Assembly (NCBI GenBank): GCA_018873245.2 | Contig: JAEMBT020000008.1 | Coordinates: forward strand, 14,929,172-14,993,171 | Reading direction: 5' to 3' | DNA length: 64,000 nt | From: Archegozetes longisetosus | Taxonomy: Eukaryota; Arthropoda; Arachnida; Sarcoptiformes; Trhypochthoniidae | Shown here: positions 41,871 to 53,381 of the stretch, in pieces | How the letters are laid out: every line of letters starts with the position of its first letter | How positions within the stretch are numbered: position 1 is the first letter of the stretch | Notes under the pieces: generated by a model | Databases searched by the model: none | Seen by the model: the letters and a program-made list of their open reading frames with translations, nothing else | What the model was told of the DNA's origin: nothing | Made by a program: the position numbers and the translations under genes

Positions 41871-43034
41871 TTGAGTTTTATGTGCACAACTCGTAAACTG
41901 TAATTGGGTAATGATCAGTAAATCCAATTTATAAGATACATCGAAAAAAATATTCTATTCATGAGTCCTAAAAATGACTTTCGTATGACTCAAAAACGGT
42001 TCAAAACGAAGGTGTTGTCAAGTCCGATAAAAGACATTTGAGTGGCTCATAGAAATACATATATCTTTGAACCTACCGTTCCGACGTCTAAAATAAAACT
42101 TCTAGCCATTTATATTTTATCTTAAGCTTAAAATAAGACGATTGCATATCCTTATCCTTTGAAACGTATTCTACCCAAAAAATATTTCTAAGGGTGTATA
42201 CTTCTATATATAACTGTCTACAAATGTATTACATATTCGAAAATACTGTATTTTCATAACATATTTCCTTATTTTAATCCTTTATTTTTGGTAAAAATGC
42301 ACATAAGTTTAGAAAGTTGAGTTTGGATAAGATGAAGATATTGGATGGTTGAAAAGATTTGTTTATTTGGTATAGAACTATTAAATTTGCATAATAGGTT
42401 TAGACAAGCTTACTCATTATTATTGTCAAAAATGATGCAATTTTGTCACATCAATCCGATTCACGACTGACAGAATTCGTTTATTTTCCATATTTAGCTA
42501 TACTATTCAAAAAGAATTTTTTTCAAATTCAACTTTCTATACATCTGAAAATTCAATTATAAGACATCCAAACTCTATCTTTACTTCTCTTAATGTTCTC
42601 TAATCGTAGATATCACGAAAACTATATGACAACATTTTAGATACTTTTCGGACATAAACTTGAGAATAAAATGAAGAAAATAATTTGAATATTCTTATTT
42701 CTATGGGTTGATTTACTTAAATAAACCGTAAGTTTGAAACAGAGCAATTTTGAACAGATTATTTTCTTATGTAAAGATTTAAGGCTAGGAATTTAGTCTA
42801 AGGAATTGATTGGTTGAGAGAAACAATTGTTCATATAATTACTTAACTTAATGAAAAAATTAATGTATCGAAAAAGTAATTTAAATTATAAGTCAAGTCT
42901 AAGTTGGCACTTAATTGTTTGGATAAAGTATTCAACTTGAACAACTTACCGGAGATGGCGATTAGATTAACATTCATAAATAGTATTAATAGCATAAGCA
43001 TCTTGTTTTTTAAGTAATTATGCTTAACAATCAT
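32249..43034 (-). CDS. Gene B: two-CUB-domain protein, paralogue of gene A
   Basis: Nine exons on the minus strand: 42950-43034, 35754-35946, 33399-33566, 33293-33315, 33120-33158, 32973-33038, 32791-32893, 32501-32700 and 32249-32418; total 1047 nt, 348 aa, all phases consistent. Exon 1 encodes a signal peptide (KMLMLLILFMNVNLIAIS). CUB1 is about residues 32-155 (NGTFTSPNYPEPYPSN, GKERIQILFTDFD) and CUB2 about 171-289 (NGSFTSPNYPG, LYPRDTECHYFFFG, FDGTGFEAFYQF). The linker reads NFGISGGIQDPQTG against NFGITSGRQDSQSG in gene A. Exon lengths 39, 66, 103 and 200 nt match gene A exactly. Differences: an extra intron splits the A-type CUB1 exon and leaves a 23-nt microexon (33293-33315), and the last exon encodes an unrelated tail (SSCALSKVSRIF and then aromatic). 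The last exon is the least certain part. Family knowledge suggests a receptor-auxiliary role at synapses; this is inferred. Confidence 0.86.
37908..38345 (-). mobile_element. 5'-truncated non-LTR retrotransposon (LINE) 3' end
   Basis: The minus strand encodes the C-terminal part of a LINE reverse-transcriptase protein: YKDRLKLLNLKPLQLRTDL, KNFFVIDNTRNG, then after a one-base frame change near 38100 KNFFVYAIKLFNSLPIDIRN and a terminal KLELFLPRNM before the stop. The order RLK.L.L..L..R.DL / FF...TR / FF..A...FNSLP..IR is typical of CR1/jockey-like LINEs. Downstream on the minus strand is an aataaatttatttattta-type A/T tail near 37912-37938. Upstream, similarity ends near 38345, so only the last ~140 codons remain. 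It is a dead fragment in sense orientation inside intron 1 of gene B. The exact clade is not certain. Confidence 0.78.
41498..41688 (-). other. Possible alternative terminal exon inside gene B intron 1
   Basis: Following an AG at 41689-41690 (minus strand) there is an open stretch of 62 codons plus stop (core SCLNVTEVTASKKDYYSAY, then FFSFKLINPASYALLYSQT). Its frame fits the phase-1 donor of gene B exon 1, so splicing would yield a secreted protein of about 91 aa. Against it: the sequence before the AG is A-rich with no pyrimidine tract, and the protein is not recognised. It may be chance. Confidence 0.2.
41810..41867. repeat. (GA)n microsatellite in gene B intron 1
   Basis: About 28 GA units; on the sense strand of gene B this is (TC)n. 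Minus-strand SLSLSL reading frames here are artefacts of the repeat. Confidence 0.96.
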
Positions 43035-43043
43035 AATAAATCA

Positions 43044-43123
43044 GAAATAACTTCAAATAACTTGAGATAACTTGAAATAACTTGAAATAACTCGAGATAA
43101 CTGGAAATAACTTGAAATTACAT
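43044..43123. repeat. 10-bp tandem repeat, eight units, directly upstream of gene B start
   Basis: Eight exact-length decamers from 43044 to 43123: mostly gaaataactt, with caaataactt, gagataactt, gaaataactc, gagataactg and gaaattacat. It begins 10 bp upstream of the gene B start codon (43034, minus strand), so it lies in the leader or core promoter. Confidence 0.9.
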
Positions 43124-46100
43124 AATTAAGTAGCTGCTGATTATACAGGTTGGAAACAGAATATTCAACAAATAAATGTGACATTATTATCACTATAACA
43201 GTAATTAGATGTATTGCATAATTAAGTTTTCATTGATTAATTCATTTGAGGTAGTTAGTTCATTTTCTGATAGTTCATTTGGTGCGAGTGTCACTATGAA
43301 AAGTCTACAACAATATAGACAGAACTAGCATTACATTTGTTCAAATTGTGCAGCTTTTAACTCAATCTACAGCGCATGACTTTCTCTCTAATTCTACTAA
43401 ATCTTAACAATAAGCTTTTCCAATAATAAGATACAATTTATTTGAAATTTAGTAGATGTTAAGCATATTTTGTAAAATTTTCAAATCATCTAATACTAAA
43501 AGAATAAAATTAGTCAAACTTAGACGCGAATTTAAATGGTATTTAAAAAAGAAAATAAAAATAGCATAGAAAACTTAGTTGTTATTGATTGCTAGAAATC
43601 ACTTAACTAGATGTTCAAGTTGGATAGGTTTTCCTTAATACATCAAATTAATGACAATTTGTTTCAGTTCATTTTCAGGACTGAATCAATTATATAGGAG
43701 CAGAATTTAGGTTAGTTCGTCTCAAAGGGGCATCAATTAGAGAATTCAGATTTTCCCTACTTTTAGTATTCTGGATAATCTTTTTAAAATTTCGATTGAC
43801 TTTATTTTTTCTGACCTACAAATGACTTTGCTATTTATTTTAGAAGTGTTTTGTTCATATATAAAATAATAGTAGAATTTAGAAAAAAGATAAATCCAGA
43901 AGTGATAAGAAAGCTTAATAATGCATTTATGGCGATATCAAACTATACTAGTAATAAATTATTGAGTAAAGTGTATATAATAAAACAGATGCCGTTAAGT
44001 AAGCATTATATTAAATCCTTATTTATCTCTAAGAATTAGGTGGGCTTTAACTGCAAACTTTATTCATGAATTCATACTGAAAACTTGCATAAGTGAACCT
44101 CTTTCAGAGTATTGTTTAGAATACTTGAGAATTGAGTTAAAAAATAGGTTTGTTTCTCATTCCTAACTAATTAAGACCTAATGAATTAGTGGTGCTAAAT
44201 GAAAACTTAATTAGGATGTTAATAGAGCATACTTAATTTAAGACTAGTTACTGTGCAAATCAAATAAAAAACACTGTTTAGATCCAATAAGATTGGTAAG
44301 GGATGTCTATACTTGAACGCAAAATCTATCGTAATAAGTGAACTTTTAAATTATCGATTATTTACTTAAATTTGAACTGAATAATCGACACGCCTATTTA
44401 CCTAAAATGTTATCATAGAGAATGCTTATATTACAAACAAACCCAAACGATCAAATATTTTATTACCAGGTTAAGTATTTAATTGATTAAATAAAATGAA
44501 AATATTTTCATAATAATGATTAGGTTTCTTAAGCTTGTTTATAAATGATAAATATTTGGATTATTATTTTTACTCTTCTAATCAGTTAGAAAGTTCGTAA
44601 CACAGCCTAATACTAAAAGCTCATCCACTAAAAATGATTGAAATTTGTTGAAATAATAAAACTTATAAAAAGGGCTGATCAACTAAAAAAAAAATATAAT
44701 CAACGCCATATCCTTACATTGTAAGATGTAATTAATCTTTTTGTTTTGACTTTAACGCAAATTGTGTTTGAGTCAAATCCTGATAAATTGTTTGTGGAAA
44801 GAGGTCTGCATCGGTTGAGATACTTAAAGACGAAGAATAAATTTCAATTGGAGTGTAAACTTAATCTCATTGTTGTATTCTACTGGAAACAATTTGATCA
44901 GTAATTTATAGGAGACTATAGATAACTATAACTTATAAAACTATTAAGGCTTTGGTCATTCTAAATGATTGATTTTTCTTAAGTCTATTGTATATTTACT
45001 TTTGCACTCACAATATTGTCATTAGACTTAACAATACTAAAACAGTTAGAGAGCATCTAATTATCTCCATCGTGAAACCTTCATCCAAACTAGTTATCAA
45101 GTAATGAACACAGTTTTTCAGTTATTAGAAAATCATTTATTAGAAAATATCTCTTTTAGAAAACCATTTTTTAGAATTATTTTCTCTTCTTCTTCAACTC
45201 TAATCTCTATTTCTCGATATTTGGTTAGACTGTGAGCACGAATTTGTAAATATACCTAAAATAAACCGGAGGAAGATTACAAAAGAAGACATTCCTGAAC
45301 AATGAATCAGATTGTGTTGTATTGCGTGACAAGAGTTCAATATGAAGATTGCTTCTCGACTACAATCCCTGATCACAACTTAGACTACTCACCATTCTTC
45401 GACTTGAATAAAATAGAAAACATTTAGTTTCCTCCAAAGAAGATCACATAATCTGCGCGTCAAATAAATAGAGACTATTTTTTAAAGCTGTAAACTTTCA
45501 TACAGACAGGTATCAAATTTATATCAATATAAACTGTCACTCGGATTTTTATGTTTAGCCAATCAATACTAAGACGAACAACTGAATCAAGTCTAAGATT
45601 CAACACAGAATCAAGTCTAAGATTCAGCACAGAATCAAGTCTAAGATTCAGCACAGAATCAAGTCTAAGATTCAGCACAGAATCAAGTCTAAGATTCAGC
45701 ACAGAATCAAATCTAAGATTCAACACAGAATCAAGTCTAACAGACGAAATATTGCTTTTGGATAGTCTGAAGTCTCAAAATATAATTACTGGATCAGTCA
45801 TGGTGTCATTTTACTGAGAGCAAGGCTGTCAATGTGTAGTTTATTAGTGCTATTGATGGCAAAGCACTAGTCGATAGACTTTGATTCTCAGACTTGATGA
45901 TTGAGCGCATTGTTTCTATCATTGATGTAGAATAAGCCGCATGACATTTGTGATTAAAAGACACATCACACAATTCAATTCAATTCGATTCCATTGGGAT
46001 TAACTTGTGCCACAATCGATAGTCCGTCACTTACAGTTGTGAGTCAATAATACATTTCTACTTAACTATTCAGTATATAAGAAATCAATACTGGAAATGA

Positions 46101-46844
46101 TACCACAAATGCTTCCCGAGTCTCAATTCTAATCATCTATATTCAAATTACGCGCAAAAAGTTTTCAATATTTAGTAAAAGTCAGAAAGTGATTTGAAAA
46201 AGTTTTCCATAATCGAAAAGTGAATTGATAAGGATTAAATGAGGATTGGATGAAATAAAAAATTAATTTGAGTTGACTTCAATCAACGTTCATTCAGTTA
46301 TATTCTGTGATATCAGTTTGGTTGGATTGTATTTTGAAAGACTTAATTTCTTAAATGCTTTTCAACTTGATTTGCTTTAATTGGTTTAATTTTTCTCAAC
46401 TCAATTCAAGATCAATCAGATTAAGGAGGAGAAGAGACGCATCAGTGGCGTAACCAGACATTCATGATAGTTAATCAATTTGCATGGAATTTAGAAGAAT
46501 ACTAGAAGAATATATGGTATATAACTAGTTATATTGAATGGAAAAATGAGAGATGAGTGTTCGAAAATTGGTTGGCTACACCTCTACTGGTTACGCCTGT
46601 GTGTTAGATGCTTAAGCATCAGTAATAAAAGAGAGCATTTTTATAGCTTGGATTCAATTGGACTCTCATATTGACTCGATTAAAGTGACTAAATGACAGA
46701 TTACAGACTTATTCGTTTTAAGGCAGTCAGATCAGTATATTATATAAAACACCAAATCCTAGTTACACAACAAGTCTTAAGTATGCTTTTCCCAAGTTAA
46801 TTAAATTATAACAATAATTAATAACAAAACTCTCAATCACTTAC
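43124..46844. other. Region between gene B and the last recognised exon of gene C
   Basis: About 3.7 kb, AT-rich. The 3' end of gene C should lie here, but I could not identify further exons. It holds the 24-bp minisatellite at 45584-45740. An open frame at 43851-44039 (+), rich in Lys and Ile, is not recognised and has no splice support. Confidence 0.5.
45584..45740. repeat. 24-bp minisatellite, about 6.5 units
   Basis: Six full units of gaatcaagtctaagattcag plus caca/caca-like ends (45584, 45608, 45632, 45656, 45680, 45704) and a 13-bp partial at 45728. Only two or three positions vary. Each unit has an internal dyad gaatc...gattc. Both strands stay open through it because 24 is a multiple of three. 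Confidence 0.95.
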
Positions 46845-49800
46845 TTCTTGTTGATTCTGTAGTTTCGTCCTTATGCAGTAAGTCTTCATCAGGTTCTGCA
46901 ATAAATATTTGATCAAATAAAATATTGCCGTCAAATAAGTGCTTCATAAATATTATATGAAAACCAGAACATCAGTTATGAAACACATTTAAAATTAAAT
47001 TTAAGAAATTAAGTACCAGTTCGCGGAATTTGAACATTTTCTTCTTTATCCTTTTGATTGGAGATAATGTGGATGTGGTGACGGATGATCTGAGATGTAA
47101 GTTAGTTTGATTAGATTCAAAAAGATAAGAAGCTTTAAAGCCATTATAAAGGGGAGGAGTGGGTCCAGTGACGAACTTCATAAAGAGATCAGGTCCAGTG
47201 GAGATAATTTGTACGTAAGATTGTTGATTACATAATTGAGCGATAAGAGGACTATTAGCGTCTCTTCCATCGTATACTAGTATGACGTCAGAGCTGTAGC
47301 GACAACTGCGAGCAAAAGTTAATACTATACAATAAGTCTCTTAATCAACAGGTTATCTCAATCGATATCATATCATAACTATCAAATTAACAGATGCCGT
47401 AACCTAATCTTAATCTTCTTCTTAGTATAGTCGTACTTTTTGTGTTAGTTTAAGTTATATCAAATATTTTTTTTAATATTGCTTCAGTGTCTGAGCTATT
47501 CATTGAGTATCTGATCTATTCATTGAGTAACTGAGCTATTCATTGAGTATCTGATCTATTTTCTGATCATTCAAACAGATGTGAGATAATAAAAGTTAAT
47601 AGAATAGATACCTGACATCATTATTATTGAGTTGAATACTTTCGAAGAGCACCTTTACTTTTTCGTTGTATTTGGCGAAGAAATGATAGGCACAGTTTAT
47701 ATTTTTTGGATACTTAGAGGGATAGTTAGGACTATAAAATTTGCCACTAGTCTTATCATTCATACTGATTCTCACAAATTGATAATCACATTCAGTACCA
47801 CTAAGAAGTTGGCCTTCACTTTGGAAGTCAGATTTATTGATGAATTGATAAGTACCACTAAATCCAGTGTTATTATTGGTGATCGAGTCTGTATGAAATT
47901 CAAATACAAGAATTGATCCAACAGAGAAATGCGTCAATTCAGACTGAACTAGTGTTTTGCCACAAAGTATTGCACTGGATTCGGTGTGTTCATTAACGCC
48001 AGTTATACCTTTTTCAAGATTCAGAAACAACTTCACAAAGTCTCCACTTGTGCAGCTAAATGACAAAATCAAATGTTGCCAACTATTTATTTGCTAATTT
48101 CACATCTTGTGCACTACTTCAGTCCATTCTATTGTTAATAATCGCTAAACCAAACTTATTGGACTAAAGACAAAACCTATTTTTATGTATGGGGTCAAAG
48201 CTATACTCACTTCGCAGAAGATGACTTCTGAAGATCAAAAGAGACAAATGTTAGTTTGACTATCTGTTCAGATTTAGCAATGAAGGTATAGAGCAAACAG
48301 TCTATATTGTCGTCGTATTGCGTCGGATAGTTAGGAGATGTGAATTCACCATATTCTTTGTTATATGTATCGTCAAATACGACGCATTCACAACCTGCAA
48401 ACATTAAATCTTGATTAATTGATTAACACTCTACTTCTGACTAAGCCTTCTATCTACTTTAATTACAACTCTAATAATGTCTAATCAAAATCAATAAGTT
48501 TAATAATAGGAAAAGAAAGAAAAATAGCTATTTTTTAAATTATTGCAACAAATCAGTGAAAATGTTGGTTCACGCAATTTAAAAGTTTGAGGTTCAATTG
48601 TTAAATCAATTTACTTTGTAATGAGCACTATAAAAGGCTATTTGATCCTTAATTATTAACTCGGCTCTCCTTTCATTTAATGCTATACTTTTAATGCTAT
48701 ATATCTCGTTAGAAATGTCTCCGAGAGAGTATTTTCAAGAGGATTATAAGATAAAAAATTGTTGTCCTCTAATCAGAATTCACTTGAAAGAAACCGCGAT
48801 TCTTCAAGTTGTTTTTTAATATCAACAAAATAAAAATAATAGGATTCCTTCCTTTTTAGATTAACTTGTCTGAGTTCACAGATCTTGTTTTAGGCGATCG
48901 ATCTCAATGTGGTCTCTGTTTCTAAATATGGTCTCTATTTTTTCTGAGTATGGCCTCTATTTTTTCGCATTTGCAAAATATTCATTTGAAAAACTCACTC
49001 AATCCTCTTAAACATTCTGCACATATTTTAGTTGGAATTTTTATTATTATTGTCCAACTTATTCGAGCGGATTTATTACATTCTTTGATTAATGAGATTT
49101 GCTTATCAATAGAATTCACGCTGAATATCTGAGTTTTTTGCTCCTTAGCAAAGTTTAATTACCTGTAATTTGCATTACTTTCAGCCCTATAATAGCATAT
49201 ATGATGTTCTGTAATAATGGAAATATGTGCCCAAAAACAATATTAAGCAAATGATTGCATTTTGAGACATGAACTCGAAATTATGCAAAAACTATCTCAA
49301 ATATTTCATGCCTGAACATCTCAACTTTATAGGCCTGTCTAAAAAATATTCATTTTGTTGAGATCAAGTTAGACCAGCAATTTTGTTTGATCAATATCAT
49401 ACTAAGTTGAAAATTTTGATCAAATTCTTTAATAGCTCATAAACAGTAGTAAATGAATATTCCACTAGTTTTGCTTTCCATCATTCAAATCAATGAAATA
49501 AAAGCTTTTGTATGTTTGCTAATGAATTAAATTGTTTAATCTGCAAATTGTTGATCTGTAAATAGAATTGAAATTTTCAATTAATTATAGTTGAAAGCCA
49601 TAGAAATTTGAAACAATTTCAAATATTCTAACTGATAGTATAATTAAAAATAAATAACTTCAACAAAGTTTATCATACAAAGTATTAAAATCAGGAAAAT
49701 AAGTTATCTATTGGAAAACTTATTGGTTTATTTGTTAAAATAAGTTCACTTATATCGAAAAGTTGACACACAAAGAATAGGAAGTTATATTCGGGAAAGT

Positions 49801-52800
49801 TGACACACACTTTACGATTGATAACACTTTGGTAGACTTCAGATTTGATTGCATAACACTTATTGTGGTCACTTTCTATGTGATTCGTGTCACGGAATTC
49901 CGTGATAAGTGTCAACTTTAGCGTTCAATAGGAAAAGTACTTATTACTATTGAAATACCAAGAGTCATGTATTATTATTTTGGTTTTTTAGCTAAAATAT
50001 ATCTCATCCTAATTCTAAAACCATTTTATTTAATACCAACTACCAAGAGACTATTATCCGCTTTATTAATTTAATAAGTATATCACATGCTTTACAAGTT
50101 CACAAATGTGTCTCAAATTGATAAGCATCTTATTTATGAGTTGATCAACTCCAACAATAGCTCTCTATACTGAATTGTGTTGATTAAAAATTAAGTTGTT
50201 GTTCATCATCAAATCGAGCTTATGCTATCAAGATATTGATTTACTTTATGATGATATCAAATTTAGCTTACTACATTATTCTTTATTTTTCTACATTATA
50301 CAAATCGATCCGAAATAACTCTTTCGTAAATTATTAAGTTATACAAATGTAGATCAACTTTAAACAAACTTTTATAAACACTTTTGTCAACTTTGAGAAA
50401 CTATGAACTTCTGAACAATTTGATGATAGAATGATATCCACTTTCAAATTGAAAGCAGTAGTTATTTGTGAAGAAGTGAGAGCAACTCTTATATGGATGG
50501 AATCAAATTGAGAACTGAAACGAAATTTCAATATACAAACAAGAATTTGGCACATATTCCCAGAAGTCAATACTTAATCGATTGACTCTCATTGTCGGTC
50601 AGAGAATAAAATTATCATTGAATGCCTTTGGGCTATTACACAACGAATATCTGAATTGAAAATTCGAGTAATCCTTCAAACTGATTAAGTTATGCTAATT
50701 CAGACCTTTAGGAGTAAATACTTCTAAACTTTAAGCTATAGCAACACATATTCCAATTACTTCCATATTTAGGCAACAATTTGAAGCAACACAAGTTGTT
50801 TTTCTAACTATATATTCTCATATATTTTACTAGTAATTCATCTAAATTCTCTTTTTTTCATTCAGATCATAGCAATGTGATTCTGATTTACGGAATACTT
50901 TTCTCTTCTCAATATATTTATTTCTATAGTTGAATCTATAGAAGTAATATAGAATCTTTTTCAATTTCCAATTTACAAATATTTACAATTTATGTAAAAA
51001 TTATTCATAAAAACTTTCCCTCTCATAGATATTGATAATTGGCATTCAGATAATAAGTTGGACTAATATCTCGAGTGTTTATTAATCAACTATTTACAGA
51101 TTAAGTTTGACTTATGGAGTTTAAAAGTTTACGAAACATCTGCATCAAATTTGAGAAATCCTCAAAAGATTCAGTTATGATCTAATTAAGTTTGCATTCA
51201 TTTCTATATTTGACTTTATTTCAATTTTAAGAATGTGTATTTAAAAATCTCATCAATTTAGGATAACTTAAGCCATAAAAGGAATGAAATTTACTTGATT
51301 TGAACCTTTAATTTAGTTCATAACTAAAAGTGAAAGCAGTGGAATATCAATGAGACTAACAATTTTTGACAATAACTGACTAGAGAAAATGTTTTTAATA
51401 TAAATATTTCCCAAATAGGTTACTAGACTTTGCTGTGAACTTTTCAAATTCAACTGCCTTACGAATGAATATTTCATTTTGACGACTGTTTGTACCATAA
51501 TATTAACATTTAATGACTTTGTGAAACTACTCTGTCAGATTGAGAGCACTATTTTAATCTATTATTAATTGCAATGAAGTTGACTGAAGGCCTGACTGAC
51601 TGTCAATTACTATGAGAAGTAATAGTTGATTTTTAGAGATAACTAGTCATTTTACTGTGTTAAGTCAATTCAGAAGATCGAAGGTGTTTAGTAGTGTCAA
51701 CATATTTCTAGATTTATAGTCAATTTCTAACAAATGGGTTCATTTTCGATCGGTTCATAGATCGATGAATGAATAGCGCATACAGTTCATTTATCTAAAG
51801 TACGACATGTTTTGCTCAACTTTTAATACTATTCTCCAGTCAACACATCCATAATACAAATCAAAGTCAATTAAGCATTAAACTGAATTCTAATTATTCT
51901 AATGAGTCACTGTTCTTATGAGATAATATTATGCTTAATCTGCTCGAAAACAAGGTTAGTATACATAGATGTAAATTCTTCTAATTATTATAATTCTATT
52001 ATTAAAGGACGATAGAGTACACTTGAACGCTTAGTAATCCACGATAGCAACAGGAAAAGGCTACGTCAACCTGCCTGTCATGCGCGTCAATCTGTTACCA
52101 AATTGAACTTCTAATCTCTTTGTTTTGATTCCTACATTGAATATTGGATGTTTGTTAATATCCGAAGATATCGCGGTCTGATGTAAAGCATGGGATCACA
52201 ATACATGACTTCTGGTTGTTATAAAGGATTGTTAGGTTATTGAGTGTAGAATGTGTGCGTGACTACACTTAAGCCTAAACGAATTCTCTCTAAATACTAG
52301 TGAATATTTTATACGTAAACTTGCCAACAAATCTTAAATAAAGTGATTCTTTTATGCTTCTTATATTTCATTTACTTATCTTCTATTCTGAGCTTAAGCT
52401 CGAGACAAAGCCCTGACTGTCTAACTGAACCCAACACAGTGGTAGAATAATGAACGCCTGATTGATCCTAAATCCTAACCAATGCTTGTCTAGAATCGTC
52501 TCAGCTACTCTTGCCACACCTCGAAATAACTTTTAAAATATATCTTGATTGAAACTATTTATGAAAAGATATTTGCGTTTGACATAATCGAGAATTGATT
52601 CAGAATTTTTGTTTTCTATGTAATATCCTGATCTTTTCATAGCTACACAAAGCAGATGAATTCCTGGTATTTATCAGTATATAAAATACATAGAAACACT
52701 ATTTCTCTTCTATTCTGCCTGAAAAGCCAATCTCATAGTTAAAAGTCGCCGGATATAAACTCAAGGTTTCATTCCAACTTTATCTATTTATTAACCCTAT

Positions 52801-53381
52801 AATTATGAACTGATGTTTCATTAAATTTGATACACAATTGTCTGACTTGATTGTTAACTTAAAACACAATGTTTTCAGAAATCCATATTGATTTGAATGG
52901 AAGGTGTTTTGATTTTGACACTTCTTATTACTCTGAAGTAACTAATAGTTGAACCATTACTCTTTGGCTTTTGATCATACCCCGAATTGACGCTTAACTG
53001 TATAGCTCGAGAGCTGATGGTTAGAGTTATAGTTTATATATTTTCGAAATAAAGAAACTTTTTCCACTTCTCAACACAGTTTCATTTGGAGAGCTGATCG
53101 AAGATTTATTACACAAAGCGCAGAACGAGTTTGTCAATTACTCTTTATTTGGTTGACTCAGCCTTTTATACTAGTTTAGTAACTTTGAGACCGGTTGAAA
53201 ATTTTGATCAGAGTTTGGTTTTATGCGCGTTAAAATGCTTACCTGCTCTAATGCCGTCAATTTTGTGAGGAAATAATGAGATGAGAATTGTAGTGAAAGT
53301 TGTAAATACTTGCAAGTATGCAAAGCTTGCAAAGAGGTCCTCAAATGTGAACTGATGCTGCAAACGCTTTCCAGACTCACT
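46845..53381 (-). CDS. Gene C: CUB-domain protein, SOL-1-like (both ends incomplete)
   Basis: Minus-strand exons: 53243-53381 (tentative), 48211-48394, 47612-48055, 47017-47305 and 46845-46895 (tentative). The three central exons are strong. CUB1 runs from CECVVFDDTY through GEFTSPNYPTQYDDNIDC and GDFVKLFLNLE to NNTGFSGTYQF. After the linker GQLLSGTECDYQFV, CUB2 runs from SGKFYSPNYPSKYPKNINC through SDVILVYDGRDANSP to YNGFKASYLF. This wording matches the arthropod suppressor-of-lurcher-1 protein (CRCVVFESxYGREGGxFTSP-type start, as I recall it). The 53243-53381 exon ends in the phase-1 donor needed by the CUB1 exon and carries a hydrophobic segment (FASFAYLQVFTTFTTILISL) directly before it, as expected of a signal peptide, but has no ATG, so a further 5' exon is required. 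Downstream of CUB2 the donor (gtactt) is weak and the 51-nt exon's frame is doubtful. No stop or membrane anchor was located. Confidence 0.75.
47491..47570. repeat. 20-bp tandem repeat with 40-bp higher order, in a gene C intron
   Basis: Four 20-mers: ctgagctattcattgagtat (47491, 47531) alternates with ctgatctattcattgagtaa (47511) and a diverged ctgatctatt copy (47551). The alternating gagc/gatc gives a 40-bp higher-order unit. It lies between the exons 47017-47305 and 47612-48055. Confidence 0.88.
49758..49919. repeat. Direct and inverted gttgacac repeats with a 14-bp palindrome
   Basis: aaagttgacacaca occurs at 49758-49771 and again at 49796-49809; its inverse gtgtcaacttt is at 49909-49919. 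Just inside lies the perfect palindrome cacggaattccgtg at 49891-49904. The layout could be a small inverted-repeat element of about 110-160 bp, but no target-site duplication was identified. Confidence 0.55.
52033..52248 (+). repeat. Dispersed repeat, copy 2
   Basis: Collinear with 26361-26588 in the same orientation: agtaatccacgatagcaac, cctgcctgtcatgcgc, attgaatatt, aagcatg, cttctggttgttat and gagtgta. No open frame or terminal repeat is shared. Confidence 0.6.

Larger units (their letters stand above)
35947..42949 (-). other. Intron 1 of gene B (7 kb)
   Basis: Separates the signal-peptide exon from the CUB1 exons. It contains a LINE fragment at 37908-38345, a possible alternative terminal exon at 41498-41688, a (GA)n run at 41810-41867 and A/T-rich short repeats (tttttatttttt near 36560; gaagtgaagtgaagtgaag near 36673). 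Nothing else is recognised. Confidence 0.7.
48395..53242 (-). other. Upstream intron (or intergenic DNA) of gene C
   Basis: About 4.8 kb. It holds a cluster of inverted and direct gttgacac repeats at 49758-49919 and copy 2 of the dispersed repeat at 52033-52248. If the 53243-53381 exon is real this whole stretch is an intron. Open frames at 49691-49915 (-), 50334-50570 (-) and 51313-51498 (-) show no recognisable protein. Confidence 0.5.

Noticed and set aside
45475-45817. Open frames on both strands at the minisatellite
   Set aside because: They arise because the unit is 24 bp and free of stops. No splice sites or other coding signs.
47491-47570. CRISPR-like array
   Set aside because: Contiguous tandem units without spacers in a eukaryotic intron.
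32249-53381. Genes C and B as one four-CUB gene, like nematode SOL-1
   Set aside because: Gene B has its own signal-peptide exon at 42950-43034 with a matching phase-1 donor, homologous to that of gene A. Two separate genes are the simpler reading.
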